Assembly (NCBI GenBank): GCA_022825505.1
Contig: JAJDWR010000016.1
Coordinates: forward strand, 1 to 64,000
Source of the DNA: Gammaproteobacteria bacterium
GTDB lineage: Bacteria > Pseudomonadota > Gammaproteobacteria > Steroidobacterales > Rariloculaceae
Direction of reading: 5' to 3'
Length of the DNA: 64,000 nt
A program made the translations under genes and the position numbers. Positions 43,130 through 50,741 of the stretch are shown here, in pieces (the stretch's first letter is position 1; each line of letters opens with the position of its first letter). Below the pieces are notes generated by a model. That model was not told the origin of the DNA and did no database searches. It was given only the letters and a program-made list of their open reading frames with translations.

Positions 43130-44497
43130 TCAGACCAGCCCCAACCACCACATCACGCACACCGCCGCGAAAGAGGCAATGCCGCCGACCAGGGTGGCGC
43201 CGCCGTAGCCGAATATGGCGTCGTTTGCGGACAGCCGGCTGAGGGACGTGCAGACCCAGAAGTAGCTGGAATTGACGTACTTGATGATGACCGAGCCGCT
43301 GGCGCCGGCGAGCATGGCGGCCTCCGGCGAGAGCGCCAGCGTTGACAGCATGGGCGCCACCAGCGAGGCGGCGGTAATGACGCCGACGGTGGTGGAACCG
43401 GTAATCATGTTGCCGATGATGCCGATGACGAAGGGCAAAAGGATCGACGGCAGGCCGTAGGCGGCGAAGAAGCCGGCGATGGTTTCCACCGCGGGCGTGC
43501 CCTTGAGGATCTCGCTCAGGGAGCCGCCCAGTCCCGTGACCACAAGGATCATGGCGGACACTCTGAGGCCGTCTTCCACCCAGGCATTGGTTGCGGCCTT
43601 GCGGTGCTCCGGGGTCCTGATGTTGCGGTACGACAGCCAGACGCCGATGCTCAGGGCCATCACCGGCCAGCCGACGTAGGCGAGCCCCGCCCGGACGATG
43701 TGGTCCTCGTCGAGGAACAGCCGCGAAACGCTCTGCGCGGAGATCAGGATGATCGGAACGAGAATGGGGGCGTAGGAGGCCAGGCCGCTGGGCAATCCGC
43801 CTTCGGGGTCCTCCGTCAGGAAATTGTCGCCCACGAATTCGTCGTCCGGCAGCGTCTTGATCCGCGGCCCGGCGATGTACTGGCCCCAGATCCAGCCGGC
43901 GATCGAGCCCACCAGGCAGGCGATGGTGCCGAAGATGATGGTCGCTCCGATATCGGCGCCCACCAGCGCCGCGGCTGCCAGCGGGCCCGGCGTGGGCGGC
44001 ACGATGGCGTGGGTGAGCTGCAGCGAGCCCACGAGCCCGATGGACATGACGCTGACCGTTACGCCCATCATCTTCGCCGCGGAGTGCACCAGGGGATTGA
44101 GGATCACGTAGGCCACGTCCGAGAAGATCGCAATGCCCAGTATGAAACCGGTCAGGGTGAGCGCCAGCGGCATGCGTTTGGAGCCCACCGCCCACACCAT
44201 GCTGCGCGTGATGGTCTGGATGGCGCCTGTGTGCCGCAACGCCTCCGCAATAATCGAACCGAGCACGATGACCACGCCAATGGACCCCAGCGTCGCGCCG
44301 AAGCCGCGCTCGAAGGCGTCGATGAAGTTGTTGCGGGCGACGCCGGGGATGACGCCGAAGAGAAGCAGGGGAATCAGCAGGGCAAGGAATACATGCCACC
44401 GCCATTTGGCGATCAGAAACAGCAGCAGCACAATAACGCCCAGAAAGCCCAGCAGAGCCACCAGGGGACTGTTCACTACCGTTGCGGCCGGATCCAT
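43130..44497 (-). CDS. GntP family gluconate/organic-acid permease
   Basis: A 455-residue inner-membrane transporter with about 12 hydrophobic segments. GntP-family features include FGATLGSIGVVIVLGSIIAE, THAIVPPTPGPLAAAALVGA and the C-terminal KYVNSSYFWVCTSLSRLSAN. Family members import gluconate, idonate, fructuronate or glycerate-like acids in symport with protons. The aminotransferase gene upstream on the same strand suggests a C2-C3 acid such as glycerate or glyoxylate-derived compounds, but this is inference. The ATG at 44497 has GGAGG upstream on its strand. Confidence 0.9.
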   Translation of the reverse strand: MDPAATVVNSPLVALLGFLGVIVLLLFLIAKWRWHVFLALLIPLLLFGVIPGVARNNFIDAFERGFGATLGSIGVVIVLGSIIAEALRHTGAIQTITRSMVWAVGSKRMPLALTLTGFILGIAIFSDVAYVILNPLVHSAAKMMGVTVSVMSIGLVGSLQLTHAIVPPTPGPLAAAALVGADIGATIIFGTIACLVGSIAGWIWGQYIAGPRIKTLPDDEFVGDNFLTEDPEGGLPSGLASYAPILVPIILISAQSVSRLFLDEDHIVRAGLAYVGWPVMALSIGVWLSYRNIRTPEHRKAATNAWVEDGLRVSAMILVVTGLGGSLSEILKGTPAVETIAGFFAAYGLPSILLPFVIGIIGNMITGSTTVGVITAASLVAPMLSTLALSPEAAMLAGASGSVIIKYVNSSYFWVCTSLSRLSANDAIFGYGGATLVGGIASFAAVCVMWWLGLV

Positions 44498-44581
44498 GTT
44501 TCCTCCGTGCGGATGATCTGCGGGTCATTTGCCCACGTGAGCATGCGGCTTGGTGCTTATCTCTATATAAGAGTATTTACT

Positions 44582-44622
44582 TGGTTGATTCCATCAATTA
44601 GAAACAGACATCTGGTTGATTC
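44582..44622. promoter_or_regulatory. Direct repeats in the AT-rich region between the aminotransferase and GntP genes
   Basis: TGGTTGATTC occurs twice, at 44582-44591 and 44613-44622, a 31-base (three helical turn) spacing. The first copy overlaps the palindrome TTGAT-TCC-ATCAA (44585-44597). The surrounding 44555-44640 is unusually AT-rich. The arrangement resembles a regulator-binding site controlling the minus-strand GntP gene, although no sure promoter hexamers are visible. Confidence 0.4.
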
Positions 44623-44654
44623 GTCTCTTTTGCGCGTGTCGGCTGAATCTTTCT

Positions 44655-45845
44655 CTAATGAGCCTGCCCGGCCAGGTATTCGAGCGCCGCGGTGACACCG
44701 CCGGAGCAGCCGGAGATACCTGAAATCTCCAATCCCATCTCCACTCCCGAGAGGGTTCCCGCCAGCATGAGCTCGTTGAAGTGGCCCAGGTGGCCGATGC
44801 GGAACACCTTGCCGGTCAGCGGTCCCAGCCCCGTTCCGAGCGACATGTCGAACCGGTCCAGGATCACGGCGCGAACATCGTCCGCGTCGATGCCTTCGGG
44901 CACGAGCACGGTGGTGACGGAATCGCTGCTCTTTTCCGGGATGACGCAGAAGTTCTCCACGCCCCACACCTCCACCGCGCGCCGCGTGGCTTCGGCCAGT
45001 CGGCTGTGCCGGGCGTATACGTTTGCCAGGCCTTCCTCCTCCATCATCGCCAGCGCTTCCTTCAGCCCGTAGAGCAGGTTGGTCGGCGGCGTATAGGGGA
45101 AGTATCCCGTGTCGTTGGAGGGCAGGGCGTCGGCCCAGCTCCAGTAGGACCGATGCGACGCCGCGCCCGCGCCGGCGGCAAAAGCCTTCTCGCTGATGAC
45201 GTTGAGGCTGAGCCCCGGCGGAAGCATCAGGCCCTTCTGGGATCCCGCGATGGTGACGTCGACGCCCCAGTCGTCCTGCAGGTACTCCATGGACCCCGCG
45301 GAAGAGACCGCATCCACCATGAGCAGGGCCGGGTGTCCGGCGGCGTCCATGGCCGCACGCATGCCGGCAATAGAGTTGGTGATGCCGGTGGAGGTCTCGT
45401 TGTGGACCACCATCACGGACTTCAGCCGCTGCGGCCTGTCAGCGCGCAGGGCGCTTTCGACCCGGTCGGGCTCCACGCCCTTGCGCCAGTCGCATTCGAC
45501 CAGCTCGATCTCGAGACCGAATCGCTCCGCTACACCCCTCCAAAGCGTCGCGAACATGCCGCTGTCGAACATCAGCACGCGATCTCCGGGCGACAGCGTG
45601 TTGACGATGCCGGCTTCCCAGGCGCCGCTGGCCGACCCCGGGTACATCGCAACCGGTCCCGACGCATTGAACAACCCGCGAACCCGCGGAATGAGGTCGA
45701 GCGCCAGTTCGGCGAACTTCGGACCCCGATGATCGATGGTGGGCATGGACATGGCCGCGAGCACGCGGTCGGGCACGTTGGTGGGTCCGGGAACTTGCAG
45801 GAAGTGGCGGCCGCTGCCGGCGCTGCGGCTTGAGAATTCGGTCAT
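44655..45845 (-). CDS. Class V aminotransferase (serine--glyoxylate type)
   Basis: A 396-residue PLP-dependent enzyme resembling serine-glyoxylate/alanine-glyoxylate aminotransferases. The N-terminus FLQVPGPTNVPDRVLAAM and TIDHRGPKF, the PLP Asp region LMVDAVSSAGSMEY and the Schiff-base Lys in TIAGSQKGLMLPPGL are typical; the C-terminus has FRIGHLGHFNELML. It would convert glyoxylate to glycine with serine or alanine as donor. The start is the ATG at 45845 (MTEFSSRSAG); the open frame continues upstream into the repeat element and is not family-like. The GntP gene lies 157 bases downstream. Confidence 0.88.
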   Translation of the reverse strand: MTEFSSRSAGSGRHFLQVPGPTNVPDRVLAAMSMPTIDHRGPKFAELALDLIPRVRGLFNASGPVAMYPGSASGAWEAGIVNTLSPGDRVLMFDSGMFATLWRGVAERFGLEIELVECDWRKGVEPDRVESALRADRPQRLKSVMVVHNETSTGITNSIAGMRAAMDAAGHPALLMVDAVSSAGSMEYLQDDWGVDVTIAGSQKGLMLPPGLSLNVISEKAFAAGAGAASHRSYWSWADALPSNDTGYFPYTPPTNLLYGLKEALAMMEEEGLANVYARHSRLAEATRRAVEVWGVENFCVIPEKSSDSVTTVLVPEGIDADDVRAVILDRFDMSLGTGLGPLTGKVFRIGHLGHFNELMLAGTLSGVEMGLEISGISGCSGGVTAALEYLAGQAH

Positions 45846-45903
45846 GGCGTTCAGGGGATAAGGCGAGGAAAGGAATGGCAAGAATACCACGCCCGGCCGC
45901 CAG

Positions 45904-46055
45904 CCCCGAAGGCGCGTGCGCACAGCCGCTTCGAGCTCAATCGAACCCCGCCATCCCTGGCGGGGTTCGAATCGGGGGCTCCTCGCTAATGGCCATCCAT
46001 GGCCCGCTCGTCGCCCCACGACGCTCGAAGCGGCTGTGCGCACGCGCCTTCGGGG
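45904..46055. repeat. Structured repeat element, copy 2, with perfect 33-bp inverted arms
   Basis: The arms 45904-45936 and 46023-46055 are a perfect 33-bp inverted repeat. They enclose a 13-bp hairpin with a TCCC loop (45941-45970, TCGAACCCCGCCA with TGGCGGGGTTCGA) and the hairpin GGCCAT-CC-ATGGCC (45991-46004). The enclosed part, reversed, aligns with copy 1 at the window start. The predicted fold is a multi-arm cruciform or RNA junction. It lies between two divergent genes; apart from this element the 312-base gap (45846-46157) holds only a small inverted repeat GCGTTCGG/CCGAACGC at 46083 and 46126. Confidence 0.85.
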
Positions 46056-46157
46056 CGAAAGTTGCAACCGAATGTGGCGCGCGCGTTCGGAGGCTTGCGG
46101 GTGAGAGGGGAAACGCATACGATTCCCGAACGCACTTCACGAATTGACGAGTTACTC

Positions 46158-47339
46158 ATGAAACGCCTGATTTCGCTGTCAATTTTCGTTCTCTTCGGTG
46201 CCGTTCAGTCGGCCATTGCCCAGGTTCCCGGCATGGGGATGGGGATGGGGATGGGCGCGGGACCCACGGCCATGGACGAACGCTTCTACCGTACCGGTCC
46301 CGGCATCGGCGAACTGGTGCCCGACGTCCAGGTGGTCAATGATCGGGGAGACCCGGTGAACATCAGGGAAGTGGCCACGGGTCAGTACACGGTACTGGTT
46401 CTGGGCTGCCTCACGTGACCCCCCTTCCTTCGTAACGTCCCCAGTTTGGAGACGGTTCAAAGAGACTTTGCCCCCAGGGGTGTGGACTTCTATTACGTCT
46501 ACAAGCCGCTGGCCCACCCCGAGTACAACAACTACGTGACGCCATTCACGCTGGAGGAGCGGCTCATGCACGTCGCCGAATCGAAGCGGCGGTTGGGCTC
46601 GAGCATTACGTGGCTGGCAGACCTGATGGACAACCCCTGGCACGAGGCCATGGGACGGACACCCAACAGCGAGCTGGTGATCGATCCGGAGGGCCGGGTC
46701 GCGGCGCGCCGGACCTGGAGCGATCCGGAGGCGTTGCGGGCGGACCTGGAACGGCTCGTCGGCCCGGTGGAAAAGCGAACGCGGATCGAGGACCTCGATC
46801 TGCCCACGCAGCCTCCGCCGCCTACCGTTGCCAAGGGTGTGGTACCCCGCGTGGAAATGCCGCCAACCATGGTCGGGATCGAGGTCGAGCCCATCATCGA
46901 GGAGGGCGGCGTTCCGTTCTACGTCAAGCTTCGCGCGGAAGGCGATGAGAGCCTCAGGACGACGGGCACGGGCAGGATGTACGTCGGCTTCCACCTGGAT
47001 CCGTTGTATCGGGTTCACTGGAACAACGAGGCGGGACCGGTGAAGTTTTCACTCACGGCGCCGTCCGGGGGGATTGTGACACCGGCTGATGGGCAGGGTC
47101 CGGAGCTGGATGTGCCAGCCGATGCCGACCCCCGCGAATTCCTCGTGAACGTTGCCCTGAGCGACACCACTCAGTCGCTGAATCTGGACGTGTTCTACTT
47201 CGCCTGCGACGATGCGCTGACCTTCTGCATCCCGGTGAACCAGAGCTACCAGATCCATTTGCAGCGGGACAATCACGGAAGGACCATCCGTACAGGTGCC
47301 GACAACGTTTCCACCGCGGGGCGGATTCCGCCGATCTAG
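46158..47339 (+). CDS. Exported deiodinase/thioredoxin-like selenoprotein (TGA at 46416 read as selenocysteine)
   Basis: One reading frame of 393 codons from the ATG at 46158 to the TAG at 47337, interrupted only by a TGA at 46416-46418 (residue 87). A signal peptide (GAVQSAIAQ) and a Met/Gly-rich stretch (GMGMGMGMG) come first. The thioredoxin-like domain (about residues 45-190) carries YTVLVLGCLT-U-PPFLRNVPS; Cys84 and Sec87 form a CxxU pair and UPPF matches iodothyronine deiodinases (SCTUPPF). GVDFYYVYKPLAHPEY also fits that family. From about residue 225 a beta-rich domain contains Cys350 and Cys357 (FACDDALTFCIPV), like DsbD-alpha-type domains. The likely role is periplasmic thiol redox; substrate unknown. 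Standard gene finding would split it into two ORFs ending and restarting at the TGA. Confidence 0.9.
46416..46457 (+). promoter_or_regulatory. Putative bacterial SECIS element after the UGA
   Basis: Downstream of the TGA the RNA can form a stem: AAC (46434-46436) with GTT (46455-46457), a bulged G at 46454, GTC (46437-46439) with GAC (46451-46453), a C-A mismatch, then CC (46441-46442) with GG (46448-46449) and the loop AGUUU (46443-46447). The loop begins 24 bases after the UGA and has G at its second position, which fits the general geometry described for bacterial SECIS hairpins that bind SelB. Confidence 0.6.
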
Positions 47340-47471
47340 TCAACCTCGGACCATCGCCGATTTTCTTCCGACAACTGGCTCTAACCCCGCGAGAGGACGA
47401 CCTTGCCACGTTACCAACCGGCGCGACGGTCCGTCCGGCTACGACCGTTACACACAAGGAGTGCTGAGCCG

Positions 47472-49154
47472 ATGACCAATTTCTTCCATCGGGCGTTCGC
47501 AGCGCTTGCGATTGCGACTGCCTTGTCCGCCTGCACGTCGCCCGACTCCGCTGCCGAAGGTGAAGAACTGGCCATTCTGATTGAGAGTACCGGCACCTAT
47601 ACCCGCCCGATCACAACGGATTCTCCTCTCGCCCAGCAATTCTTCGATCAGGGATTGCGGCTTACGTGGGGTTATCACTTTCCGGAGTCCATCGCATCCC
47701 ACCAGGAGGCGCTGCGGCACGATCCCGACCATCCGATGATCCACTGGGGCCTCGCCCTGGCGCTGGGACCGAATCCAAACAGCCGCGCGGGCGGGCTGCC
47801 GGACGATCCTCAGGGAGAAGGCCGCCGGGCGATCGAACGGGCCATGGAACTGGTGGAACGGGGTAACGAACGGGAACAGGCCTTCGTTCGTGCGCTCCAC
47901 CTGCGCTTTGACGCGGATACCTATCCGGACCGCGATGAACGGGATCAGGCCTACCTGGCGGCGACGCGCGCGCTGTTCGAGCAGTATCCCGACGATCCCG
48001 ACGCCGGCGCGCTGTTGGGGGACGCGTACATGATCACCCGGCGCGGCCGCGAGTACTGGGACGACGGGGGACAGCCGTTGCCGGGCACGGCAGAGGCGGC
48101 GGTCGTTCTGGAGCGAGTCATGGAAACGCGTCCGGACCATCCGGGGGCGAATCATTTGTACATCCACCTGCTGGAGTCCTCCAACACACCGGAACAGGCG
48201 CTTGCGGCCGCGGACCGGCTGGCGGCGCTGATGCCCGGTGTCGGCCATATCGTTCACATGCCCGGGCACATCTACGTCAGGGTCGGTCAGCACACCCGGT
48301 CCGTGGAACACAATCAGCGCTCGGCGGAGGTGGACGGCGAATTCCTGGCGGCCTGGGGCAGTCTCGAGTTTCCGCAGATCGGAACGTATTTCCTGTCGGC
48401 GCAGAACCACCGCCGCCATGCCTACGACTTCATCCGCTATTCGGCCGCCATTCAGGGGAACTACGCGCAAGCGGTCCAGGCGGCCACCGACGCCCGTGGC
48501 CATGAGCCCGAAGCGCGCGTGCGGCAGGGCCAGGCACACAAGACCATCGCGGCTCGCTGGCTGGTCCACAAGATGTTCGGCCGCTGGACCGAGTTGTTGG
48601 CCGAGGATCGCGTCATGGAGGGCAGCCAGTACCTGGACGGCATGTGGAGCTACACCCAGGGCAGCGCGCACGTGGGTCTCGGGAATCTCGAGGTTGCGGT
48701 CACGAACCTGGAGCGGCTGAGGGCTGTGGCCGCGGACCCGGAGTCGGCGACTGTCCGACGCAACGCCAACACCGTGGCGACGCTGATGGAACTGGCTGCC
48801 CTTGGGCTGGAAGGGGAGATCAGGGAGGCGGAGGGAGATATCGAGGGCGCCATCGAGGCGTATCGTGCGGCGGTCGCCATTGAGGACGGCCTCGACTACA
48901 CGGAACCGCCCGACTGGCCGCAACCCATGCGCCACTATCTCGGCGCGGTCCTGCTCGAGGCGGGCGAAGCCGAGGAAGCCGAACGCGTTTACCGCCGGGA
49001 CATGGAGTTGAACCGCAATGACGGCTGGGCCCTGTTCGGCCTGTGGCAGAGTCTTGAGGCTCAGGGTAGAACGGCGGAAGCGGACGAGGTCTTGCAGGCC
49101 CATGAACAGGCGTGGCAATTTGCGGACGTCGAGCTGACGCGGTCCCGATTCTGA
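47472..49154 (+). CDS. TPR repeat lipoprotein
   Basis: A 560-residue protein with a lipobox (ATALSACTS, Cys21) and tetratricopeptide-like helical repeats through most of its length (FDQGLRLTWGYHFPESIASH, EALRHDPDHPMIHWGLALAL). It has a His-rich segment (VGHIVHMPGHIYVRVGQH) in the middle that could bind metal. Specific function is not known. I choose the ATG at 47472, preceded by AAGGAG 10 bases upstream, because it gives the lipoprotein signal. It lies 132 bases after the selenoprotein gene on the same strand, so a shared periplasmic pathway is possible. Confidence 0.85.
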   Translation: MTNFFHRAFAALAIATALSACTSPDSAAEGEELAILIESTGTYTRPITTDSPLAQQFFDQGLRLTWGYHFPESIASHQEALRHDPDHPMIHWGLALALGPNPNSRAGGLPDDPQGEGRRAIERAMELVERGNEREQAFVRALHLRFDADTYPDRDERDQAYLAATRALFEQYPDDPDAGALLGDAYMITRRGREYWDDGGQPLPGTAEAAVVLERVMETRPDHPGANHLYIHLLESSNTPEQALAAADRLAALMPGVGHIVHMPGHIYVRVGQHTRSVEHNQRSAEVDGEFLAAWGSLEFPQIGTYFLSAQNHRRHAYDFIRYSAAIQGNYAQAVQAATDARGHEPEARVRQGQAHKTIAARWLVHKMFGRWTELLAEDRVMEGSQYLDGMWSYTQGSAHVGLGNLEVAVTNLERLRAVAADPESATVRRNANTVATLMELAALGLEGEIREAEGDIEGAIEAYRAAVAIEDGLDYTEPPDWPQPMRHYLGAVLLEAGEAEEAERVYRRDMELNRNDGWALFGLWQSLEAQGRTAEADEVLQAHEQAWQFADVELTRSRF

Positions 49155-49318
49155 ATCCTGGAGGGGGCCGGCGCACGGCTTCCGAGTTTCAGCAAGCCTG
49201 CTCCAGCTTATCCGTTCCGGTCGCGCGCCGTCTTGCGCGCACCGCATCTCGAGAACACTGATCCGCAGCAGTCGTTGCGGTCGCAAGCCGTTGCACGTGC
49301 CCTGCGGCCGCGCCCGTC

Positions 49319-49324
49319 TATAAT
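49319..49324 (+). promoter_or_regulatory. TATAAT box immediately before selA
   Basis: A perfect TATAAT ends 7 bases before the ATG at 49332, so initiation at the usual distance would make an mRNA that begins at or within a base of the AUG. No -35 with 16-18 base spacing is visible; TTGCAC at 49291 is 22 bases away. Confidence 0.4.
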
Positions 49325-49331
49325 GCCGCAC

Positions 49332-50738
49332 ATGGGCGAAAGGCGTCAGGATTCTGTGGCATTGTTCAGGCAGTTGCCGGCAGTCGACAAGTGGCTGGCT
49401 TCCGAATGCGGGTCGGCGCTCAGCGCCGAATTCACGAAGGAGGAGGTGACCGACATCATGCGCGAGCACCTGACGCGGATTCGGCGCAGCCTGGGGAACG
49501 GCCTGACCGAACTGCCCGACTTTCAGGGTCCGCAGTACCAGGCGCTGATGAGGGCGGAACTGCTGGAACGGCGGCTTCCGAGCCTGCGCCGCGCGATCAA
49601 TGCCACCGGCATCATCCTCCACACCAACCTGGGGCGGGCGCCGCTGGCGGACGAGGCGGTTGCGGCCATGGAAGCGGCTGCCCGGGGCTATTCGAACCTG
49701 GAGTTCGACCTCGAAACCGGCGGGCGCGGGTCGCGTCAGGACCACGTGGAGTCGCTGCTGTGCCGTGTCACCGGCGCCGAAGCCGCGCTGGCGGTCAACA
49801 ACTGTGCTGCGGCGGTGATGTTGGCTTTGGAGAGTTTCGCGGCGGATGGCGAAGTCATCGTTTCCCGCGGCGAACTGGTGGAAATCGGCGGATCGTTCCG
49901 CATGCCCGACGTCATCGCCAAGAGCGGCGCCCGGATGGTCGAAGTGGGGACCACCAACAAGACCCGGCTGGAGGACTATGCGGCGGCTCTGAGCGAACGG
50001 ACCCGGATCCTGCTCGCGGTTCACCCGAGCAATTTCCGGATCGTCGGATTCAGCGCAAAACCGGCATTGAAGGAACTCGCGAGGCTCGCCCACGACAACG
50101 AACTGCTCTGCGTGCAGGATCTCGGCAGCGGTGCGCTGGCTCAGGTCCCGCCGGTAGCCTCCATGACCGGGCAGACGGTCCAGGGAGGCCTTGCTGACGG
50201 GGCGGACCTGGTCACCTTCAGCGGCGACAAGCTGCTGGGCGGCCCCCAGGCGGGACTGATGGTCGGCCGTCCGGAACTCATCGATACGGTCAGGCGCAAC
50301 CCCCTGGCGCGTGCCCTGCGGATCGACAAGCTCTCGCTGGCCGCGCTGGCCGCCACCCTGCGGCTCTATCTGCCCCCCAACGACCCGGTGAAGAAGATCC
50401 CCGTCCTGAGCATGCTCAGCGAGAGCGAGGCGAGCCTCGCCGCACGGGCCCAGCACCTGCTGAAGCGATTGCGCGACATTCCGGGCGTGACCGTCGACAT
50501 CGTCGACGACGTGACCTACAGTGGCGGCGGAGCGCTGCCCATGGTGGAACTGCCCACGAAAACGGTGCGCGTGACCGCCGACGGCATAACCACCGGAACG
50601 CTTGCAAGACGCCTGCGCCGCCAGCAGCCCCCGGTCATCGCGCGGCTGACCGACGACCGGCTCGTGCTCGACCCCAGAACGATGCTTCCCGCCGATTCGG
50701 AGGACCTGCTGAACGCATTCCGACAGGCCCTGGGATGA
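49332..50738 (+). CDS. selA: L-seryl-tRNA(Sec) selenium transferase
   Basis: SelA is a PLP enzyme that converts seryl-tRNA(Sec) to selenocysteyl-tRNA(Sec) using selenophosphate. The 468-residue product is close to E. coli SelA (463). It shows FRQLPAVDKWL near the N-terminus, HTNLGRAPLADEAV, VSRGELVEIGGSFRMPDV and the PLP-lysine segment SFSGDKLLGGPQAGLMVG. The start is MGERRQDSVALF at 49332; another ATG lies 9 bases upstream and the frame is open further. selB begins 3 bases after the stop, so the genes form an operon. Confidence 0.97.
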   Translation: MGERRQDSVALFRQLPAVDKWLASECGSALSAEFTKEEVTDIMREHLTRIRRSLGNGLTELPDFQGPQYQALMRAELLERRLPSLRRAINATGIILHTNLGRAPLADEAVAAMEAAARGYSNLEFDLETGGRGSRQDHVESLLCRVTGAEAALAVNNCAAAVMLALESFAADGEVIVSRGELVEIGGSFRMPDVIAKSGARMVEVGTTNKTRLEDYAAALSERTRILLAVHPSNFRIVGFSAKPALKELARLAHDNELLCVQDLGSGALAQVPPVASMTGQTVQGGLADGADLVTFSGDKLLGGPQAGLMVGRPELIDTVRRNPLARALRIDKLSLAALAATLRLYLPPNDPVKKIPVLSMLSESEASLAARAQHLLKRLRDIPGVTVDIVDDVTYSGGGALPMVELPTKTVRVTADGITTGTLARRLRRQQPPVIARLTDDRLVLDPRTMLPADSEDLLNAFRQALG

Positions 50739-50741
50739 CGC

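Noticed and set aside
45904..46055. Copy 2 of the structured repeat as a tRNA or integron attC site.
   Set aside because: A GGTTCGAATC resembles a T arm but it belongs to a simple hairpin absent from copy 1; attC core sites and an integrase are lacking.
45904..46055. The inverted arms as ends of an insertion sequence.
   Set aside because: Only 86 bases lie between the arms, with no transposase, and no target-site duplication could be identified.
46416..46446. Reading the TGA as a stop or frameshift, splitting the gene into an 86-residue protein and a separate downstream ORF.
   Set aside because: Both sides stay in one frame, the join restores a thioredoxin-fold active site with UPPF, and the sel genes and tRNA-Sec lie next door.
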